Source: Scalesia atractyloides
Lineage: Eukaryota > Streptophyta > Magnoliopsida > Asterales > Asteraceae
Length of the DNA: 64,000 nucleotides
Reading direction: 5' to 3'
Assembly (NCBI GenBank): GCA_947069175.1
Contig: CAMTDV010000022.1
Location: 36,166,476 to 36,230,475 of the forward strand
Position 1 is the first letter of the stretch; every line of letters starts with the position of its first letter. The notes under the pieces are model-generated. The model saw nothing but the letters and a program-made list of their open reading frames with translations. It was not told the DNA's origin and did no database searches. Made by a program: the position numbers and the translations under genes. Shown one piece after another: positions 57,688 through 64,000 of the stretch.

Positions 57688-58583
57688 GGGGAAGACTCAT
57701 TTGAGAAGAAATTTAATGTGAGAATAAAAAGAAGAAAGGGTATAATATATATATATGGAAAGATTCATTTGAGAAGAAATTTAATGTGAGAAGAAAAAAG
57801 AAGAAAGGGTATAATGATAAAACATTAAATATTTTATAACTCATCTCATTAATTATGTTACCTCTCATTAATAAAGAAAAAATATTTTATCCTACACATT
57901 TCAAAATTTATCCTACATATGTCTTATATTTACTAGAATTTACCCTACACACATGTAAATTTACAATACACATTTCAAAATTTATCCTACACATACTAAA
58001 TTTTATCCTACACATGTCGAAAATTGCCCTACACCATAAATTATTTTATCCTGAAAGAGTATATGAAAAATAATGAGTTACAAGTTTAATTAATTAGCTA
58101 ATTAATGACTATTATAGATTTACCTATATGCTCTTTTTCATAATATTAAATACACACATTAAATGAAGTAAATGGAGAATTTCAATTGGTTTAAAAATGT
58201 GGAGAGTTCAAATTAGAAGAAAAATTTTGTAAGAATAAAAAGAATAATTTTTATACCAATAGAAATACTCTATTTACTTCATTTAATGTGTGTATTTAAT
58301 CTTATGAAAAAGGGCATATAGGTAAATCTATAATTGTCATTAATTAGCTAATTAATTAAATTTGTAACTCACTATTTTTCATATACTCTTTCAAGATAAA
58401 ATAATTTATGGTGTAGGACAATTTTCGAAATGTGTAGAATAAATTTTGAAATGTGTAGGGTAAAATGTTTTTGTTTTATTAATGAGAGATAACATAATTA
58501 ATGAGAGTAGTTATATACTATTTAATGTTTTACTATTATGCCATTACTTCTCAAATTAAGTTTCTTCTCAAATGAAGCTTCTC
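57688..58583. mobile_element. Foldback element with ~330-440 bp inverted arms
   Basis: The right arm (58260-58583) is the reverse complement of the left arm (about 57750-58190) through nearly its full length, including CCCTACACCATAAATTATTT and TAATTAGCTAATTAATGAC; the loop is about 70 bp. Outer ends GGGGAAGACTCATTTGAGAA / GAGAAGCTTCATTTGAGAAG lie in (TA)n tracts. The left arm also has an extra partial end (57688-57750) and several direct copies of CACATTTCAAAATTTATCCT. A transcript would fold into one long hairpin. Confidence 0.75.
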
Positions 58584-58599
58584 ATATATATATATATAT

Positions 58600-60454
58600 A
58601 TAATTCAGTGGATTGTTGTTGAATGCGTTTTAGTCAAAATGAAGTCAAAACGTTACCCTTATCTGCTAAGTAAGATACCTAAATTAAAATAGGTACCGAG
58701 GTGAAATAAACAAGAAAAGGGGAAAACAAAAAACATCATGAACAGGAGCATCAAATCAGCAAACAAAGCATGAATTTTGAATAATGATGGCCTCACCATT
58801 CTTTGAAGCACTCAATATGAAAGGCTTAAAAATTGAAAATCAGACCCGTGTCTGTCTGTAAAAGTGTAATCAGATGAGTAGTCGGGAATTAATAGGTTGG
58901 TCATCAAAGAATCCACTCATATTGATAGTTCGCTAACCCGCCTGTTAATGACAAATTGTTTGTCAAATCTTGGCCTGCACGCCAACCCAAACCCGGAGTG
59001 CTTCAAACCTGTAGGACCGTGAGCTTAATTTCTTTTTTGGGTTACCTTGAGCCTAGAAGGAACATGATAATTTGGCTGACCGGATGTTGGTTCGGGTATG
59101 ACAGGCAACGGTGGGATCAGATGTAGTTGTTGGCAAAACGTGTTTTTTTGGGAACAGATTATAATGTACCAGTCGGAATTTGAGAAGGACAATGCATACA
59201 AGTCTTTGACTGCATTTGGTTGTAAAGAAGCTGTAGATATACTGAAATTCCAAAACTGCCCTCGTATGGTTATTGTAACCCTAACCAAACCTGTTCTTTT
59301 GAAAACCGATCCTTGAACCCTAGCGCATAGGTTATAATTCTAGTGAGCCCTAAGCACAAGTTGAGATGCCAAATCTAGATGTAATTTGTTTCTTGATGTA
59401 AGTAGGTTGCTTTTGTGCATTGAAGAAAGTTAGTCGATGTGTGGTGTTCATTTCTTAGGCCCGAGGTTGAAATCTGATTTGGGTTGAGCCAGAGCCGGTG
59501 CTAGTTAAGACATTCGTTGGACAATTTTACCAATTACCACCATTTTAGTAGTTTTCCTCTCGAGTGTCCAAAACTCATCTTTATCGGTAACTTGACAATG
59601 GTATGTAATTGTAGTGTCATCGCCCCAAAAGACACATGGAGCGATAATGGCAATCTACGGGACCAACGGATCACTAGCTATCGGGAACGGGTTAAAAACA
59701 ACATGTGGATCGGCCCAACATGGTACATATCCTGAGACTTGCTTATGCTTAATGTTATTTGATTAGTCTTGTAAATTCGTATCATATATAATAAAGGTTA
59801 AAAAAGTTATTCGCTATTATCAAGCATCATATCCATTTCTTATTTACCCTTAATTGTTTTGTTGATGTAATGACTAAACATTATCTAATCTAATAACTAT
59901 TTATGACTATAAATAACATATAAACGGAAAGGTGATATTTGTTGTGTTTTCGTACTATAAAAGTAGATTATGTACAACCAAAATATAATAAAACTGATTA
60001 TTTAATACTAATTTTAAGATATAAACTATAAATACTTCTAATTACTTTAAAAGAATAATAATTTATTTCATATTGTTGCATAAACTAAACACTGATAATG
60101 TAATTTTTTTACAAAACTATAACTTAAAGTAATATGGTAGATTTGAATAAATTGTACATGTTATAAAAAAATTGACTATAATATTTCAAAAAAAAAAAAA
60201 CGAGTATAATTGTCTTTATAAAGTCATTATTTAATAAGCACTCACAAATTACAACCATCATTACGAGAAAAATATTGTCTTTATTCTCTTGCAATCCAGC
60301 TTCCAACCTCCATACTACTCAGTTTGTTTATTCTTTAATTTTGTTTAGCTGATATAAATATCATGCTTAATGTTCATGAATAAAAATAAATGTAGTTTGT
60401 TTAGCAAAAAAACATAACTAGTCAAATACAAATTCATTAATTTTAGGGATATAC
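58600..60454. other. Low-copy-looking spacer, no gene recognised
   Basis: More GC-balanced part at 58780-59760 with short open frames (59098-59316, 59517-59735) but no recognisable domain. 59760-60454 is AT-rich. Nothing supports a gene, though a decayed one near 59000-59700 cannot be excluded. Confidence 0.4.
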
Positions 60455-60856
60455 GATTTAAATAACTCAACTTTCACCAATGCTGATAGCACTCACGACT
60501 TTCAACTTATTAGTAGATAGCACTCCCAGACTAACTAACTGAACCATAACCCAGTTAGTGTTTTGCTGACGTGGCACTTGTGTGGTGATATGACATCTGA
60601 GATGGAATTTTTTGATGATGTGCCGTTGGACTTGGCTTTTTGGTGCTAACTTGGCTTTTTTGATGGCGTGGCATCTGATTGGCTTTTTTAATGTCATGGC
60701 AGCTGACGTGGCACTGATTTGGTAACATGGCAGCTGATGTTAGCAAACTGAGTTAGTTTTAGAGTTTTATCGGCCAATAAGTTGAAAGTGGTGTGTTACA
60801 AATAGAAAATTGGAAGTGTTATTGACCAATTGGTAAAAATTTGGGTAATTTAAATC
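60455..60856. mobile_element. ~400 bp TIR element with TGACGTGGCA-like motifs
   Basis: Ends GATTTAAATAACTCAACTTT and (reverse) GATTTAAATTACCCAAATTT form an imperfect inverted repeat. Homology continues inside both ends (ACTTTCAACTTATT). The centre repeats GCTGACGTGGCAC, GATGGCGTGGCATCTGA, CAGCTGACGTGGCAC and ACATGGCAGCTGATG. A clean TSD is not visible. A MULE-type MITE is the likeliest class. Confidence 0.55.
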
Positions 60857-61944
60857 CAATATCACTTAATTTTTATAAGTGTTTTCTTGACAATTACTAT
60901 CGAGGGTTGACTTGATTATATACCACTCAAACTCAATTAATCGACGCGTCTCTTCGCAAGTTTGTGCCACATTTTCACTAACGTGTCTTTATATGATAAA
61001 TGAAATGAAATGATTCTACATCATAAAATTTAAATCGTTTCACTGGTAGTCGCACATGTTCCCATCTGGGCGTTTCCTTCCTCAGCTTTTAACCCTTTCT
61101 TTTTCTGTTACTAAAACTGTATGTTATAATCAAGATCTGAATCGCCACTTTCTTCCGGATCTCCAAATCCCATTATTCATCCCTCAAACTCCATTCAATA
61201 ATCCATAACAAACCCATCATTTACCACTGGGTAAACCTTTAAATACCGTTCAATTGAGGCATATGATTCTTCCATCCTCCATGACCATTAATATAGCCCA
61301 TAAATTTTATCCTATTATTTTACTAAACCATTGAATAATTTGTTATTTGCGTGATTGATATTGAACGTGTAAGTCATCTTCAGGTTTGTAATTCAGTTTG
61401 TTTTTTTAGAACATTTTGTTTTGAATTCGGTTGATTCGTTCGCATTGAATTTTCATTTTGATTGTTTATACACTATCAGATCATTTATTTGTTATAATGT
61501 TTTTGATTGTTGATATTATCCATATAACATAGATTCATGGTTATACGTGGGTACATATTCGGTGATTCTATGTTAAGATAATTCTATTAGTGGGGTACTT
61601 TTACATTACAATTTGCAGAAACAGTAATTTTGTTGATATACGAGTGATATTGGGATAACACTTTGAGACAAATAGTTGTCAATGGATTCACATAATCCTT
61701 TTCATGTTTGTTGTTTTTTCCCCTTTTCATGTTTGTTGTTTCACGAATTTTATGCATAAATTGAATACGCATCAAAATTCTAACCAGTATTTGTTTGTTT
61801 CATCACCAATTATGTTAGATTTCTTAATAAGACATTGAAATCGGACATTTTGAATTAGGTTTAATTTAATAAATTGATGTGTTAGCGTGTATTTACATGC
61901 AAAATTATAGATCATTTGATTAGACTTTGTTGTTGTATCGACTT
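60857..61944. other. Spacer with possible 5'-UTR-like segment
   Basis: 61050-61380 is CT-rich and reads like a plant 5' leader, but no coding exon follows. The remaining sequence is AT-rich. I call no gene. Confidence 0.35.
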
Positions 61945-62811
61945 TAGGAGTGTTCAGAATTTGATTCGGATTCGAAAAATTCGAATTCGATTAAAAGGGT
62001 TTGAATTCGAGTTGATTCGTATTCGAATCCAGTAATTGAATACGAATTTATGATTTTCAATTCGATTCGAAATTCGAATTCAATTTATATATCTTTTAAT
62101 ATATGTATATACACACACAAACATATATATACACACACACGCATATAACTTCTAAACTTAGTATGAACTACCTCCATAAGTAATAAGTTTATTATTTATG
62201 ACTTTACCAACCCTACTAACAATAGCCTATACTACTTACTTCTAAATTTTTATCTAACTTAAATCGCTACCAGTAACCAACTTATCTTCTAAATTTTGGT
62301 GTTTTGACATATTGAGAGCATTCACATCCCTTCCATCTTTTTTACCTTATGATTTCATTAAAAACAACTACGTTTTCTCTCTTCTTGCAATTAGATAATA
62401 TTTTTATGCTTTTATCATTAGCTTTTCGCTCTCCTTCACTCACAACCACTTTCAAAATATATTAAAAAATTATATTGTGTGAACAGTGTTCTTTCAAATT
62501 TACAGATAACAAGTAGCACTTTCTCTGTTCTCTACTCACAACCACTTCCAACCACTTACGATCATTTTTCATAATATAAAAAGCTCTCTCACAAGATTTA
62601 GGGGACGGATTGTGAATGCTCTGATAGTTAATTAATTTGACAGATTATTATATTATGTTGAAGATAATTATTCGTAGAAAGTAAAATAATTTTTTGATCA
62701 TGGTAAATTTGAATAAAATCAAATTTATTCGAATTCGAGTTTCAAATACTAATCGAATACGTATTCAGGTAATAATTCAAAAATTCGTTATTTAATCGTT
62801 AAACACCCCTA
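61945..62811. mobile_element. Non-autonomous hAT-like element
   Basis: Ends TAGGAGTGTTC and (reverse) TAGGGGTGTTT, typical of plant hAT elements, with subterminal TTCGAATTCGA repeats at both ends. Flanks ATCGACTT (61937-61944) and ATCCACAT (62812-62819) agree at 6 of 8 bases, fitting the 8-bp TSD of hAT. No transposase. A second MITE is nested inside. Confidence 0.65.
62316..62621. mobile_element. Tourist-like MITE nested in the hAT element
   Basis: 306 bp with terminal inverted repeats GAGCATTCACA (perfect 11 bp, then ..TCC) and a 3-bp flank TGA on both sides (62313-62315, 62622-62624). GAGCATTCACA-type ends and 3-bp TSDs are typical of PIF/Harbinger MITEs. No coding capacity. Confidence 0.65.
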
Positions 62812-63026
62812 ATCCACATATAAATTTTGAAGCAAGAGAATTTACAACAAAAAGTGTGTTGTAAATTGAAAAGCACATACCAAAGAAGTTGGGTACTATA
62901 ACCGTCACCATGCGGTTATTTTCATGTTTGACTATTTTTTTAATTTTTTTTTCTTTCTGAAGATTGAGAAAAAAAACAAAGGTCTAAGTTTTGCTTTGAA
63001 CAAAAATAATAAAAGAGCAAAGTATC

Positions 63027-64000
63027 ATTGTGATTGAAAGAATTAAAAACCAAAAAAGGATGAATATCGAATATGAATATATATGATAAACCGTAATTCT
63101 TTTTTATTCAGTAACAAAGAAGCTAACCTATACTTAACCTATATTTCGATCCACTCTTAATTAAACTCTTAAAACAATAAATAATTTGGCACCCACGAGT
63201 TCCAAGGGAAGTTGTAATAGTTTCTTGTGTGGACTGCACACGAGTACAAGTTTTTAACATGTTTGACAGTGAAGGTGACAGTGGATCGATCATCCCATCT
63301 CCGGACGTTCTCTGAGCAGTGATAAAACTCCAAGATCTTGAATGATTATGTATGACCAAATTACACTATGATTTTTTCCATTTTATATTGCCACTGCTAT
63401 CTAGACAACTTCCCCACGTTTGAGGCTTTTAGTGAAACAATTCCTAAACCACCCTGATCTTTAGGGGCAGTTACAGTTTCCTAGGAGACCCAGAGCATTT
63501 TTGCCCGATTGACACCACCAATATTTTATATCTTTTGAAAAGGCTTTATAAGTTAATAATAACTGTAAGAATATATTTTTAGGTTTGGTTTACTTTTTAA
63601 ATAATTAAAAATCCGCCGCAATACGTGGGTTAGTGTTAACTCGCTTTATTAACAAAAACCAAAACAATTATATGTTGCACTAACAAGAGTATAAAACGCA
63701 GAGACAAATTCAAATTATTAATATTAACAAAGATGGAAAACTTACAAATAATAACAAGTATAAAAAAAATCTTTAGAGAGTTATGATTTTGGTTATTTGT
63801 TTGTAAATAATTAATTTAATTTTTTCTTTGTAGAACATTTCTTCTTATTTGCACATTCTCTATTTTTATTTTATATTTTTTATTTGTTGGGTGGCTGAAG
63901 GAAGGAAGGCTTAATTCCTGTTGATCGGCAATGCGAAGTTTTTATGCATTGGAATAATCTGGCAACGTAAGGAAAAAAACCAACCGAAACACGGGCCAAT
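63027..64000. repeat. Copy B of the ~970 bp direct repeat (cut by window end)
   Basis: Matches 29013-29985 in the same orientation up to the last base of the window, so the repeat continues outside. Contains the second LINE relic. Confidence 0.85.
63220..63490 (-). pseudogene. LINE reverse transcriptase C-terminal relic (copy B)
   Basis: Minus-strand translation gives APKDQGGLGIVSLKASNVGK followed by a stop in the W-rich motif (SR*QWQYK). It is the same relic as at 29190-29475, with independent changes, so both copies were already fragments or decayed in parallel. Confidence 0.6.

Noticed and set aside
59098..59735. Two short open frames in the right spacer as a host gene
   Set aside because: No recognisable motif, no consistent exon structure, and stops in the alternative frames.
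61040..61400. 5' UTR and first exon of a host gene
   Set aside because: Composition is leader-like, but no coding exon or convincing start follows within the next kilobase.

Overview
The window is a nested transposable-element landscape from a seed plant nuclear genome. The evidence is: plant LTR-retrotransposon lineages (Sirevirus-type Ty1/copia with an extra 3' ORF, and a Tekay-like chromodomain Ty3/gypsy), initiator-Met-tRNA primer binding sites, MITEs, a tRNA-derived SINE, long AT-rich spacers, and one intron-containing host gene fragment. The style of the copia 3' ORF and of the gypsy gag suggests Asteraceae; that is inference from recall of similar families and was not searched. No complete host gene, rRNA, CRISPR array or bacterial-type operon is present.

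Left part (1-28.5 kb). AT-rich host DNA carries a SINE (859-1160) with a target-site duplication (TSD). It is followed by a composite + strand Sirevirus-like copia block (1723-17378) with three LTR starts inside one TSD (CGGCG/CGGTG). The block holds a truncated first unit (LTR start + 3' ORF tail), then an LTR, gag, protease, integrase, RT, RNase H, an envelope-like 3' ORF and a final LTR. A 3.57 kb solo LTR (7507-11077, TSD AAAAA) splits its pol. Directly to the right lies a decayed - strand Ty3/gypsy element (17419-28542), itself interrupted by a 2.04 kb solo LTR (22470-24506).

Middle (28.5-33 kb). A ~970 bp segment with a LINE reverse-transcriptase relic (29013-29985) recurs as a direct repeat at the right edge (63027-64000). 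Next to it is a multi-exon fragment resembling a plant DENN-domain protein (30286-31045). Then come elements embedded in (TA)n tracts.

Large nest (32.7-56.2 kb). A TA-flanked non-autonomous element (32689-56191) contains a - strand Sirevirus-like copia (33028-55086, TSD AGTTG/AGCTG). That element's gag is split by a young - strand Tekay-like gypsy element (41301-52379, TSD TGCCC) with two 2,782 bp LTRs. Each of those LTRs holds four tRNA-like modules and a ~65 bp minisatellite.

Right part (56.2-64 kb). This holds a ~300 bp solo-LTR-like unit, another TA-flanked element, an ~0.9 kb foldback element with long inverted arms, a TIR element rich in TGACGTGGCA-like motifs, and a non-autonomous hAT element carrying a nested Tourist-like MITE. 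The start of the second LINE-containing repeat closes the window.

All element coding regions except the 895-codon RT-to-chromodomain frame (44117-46804) carry stops or frameshifts, so the window is a record of transposition and decay, not a working gene set. Many small indels could also be long-read assembly errors. Boundaries were read by eye; identities are estimates, not computed values.
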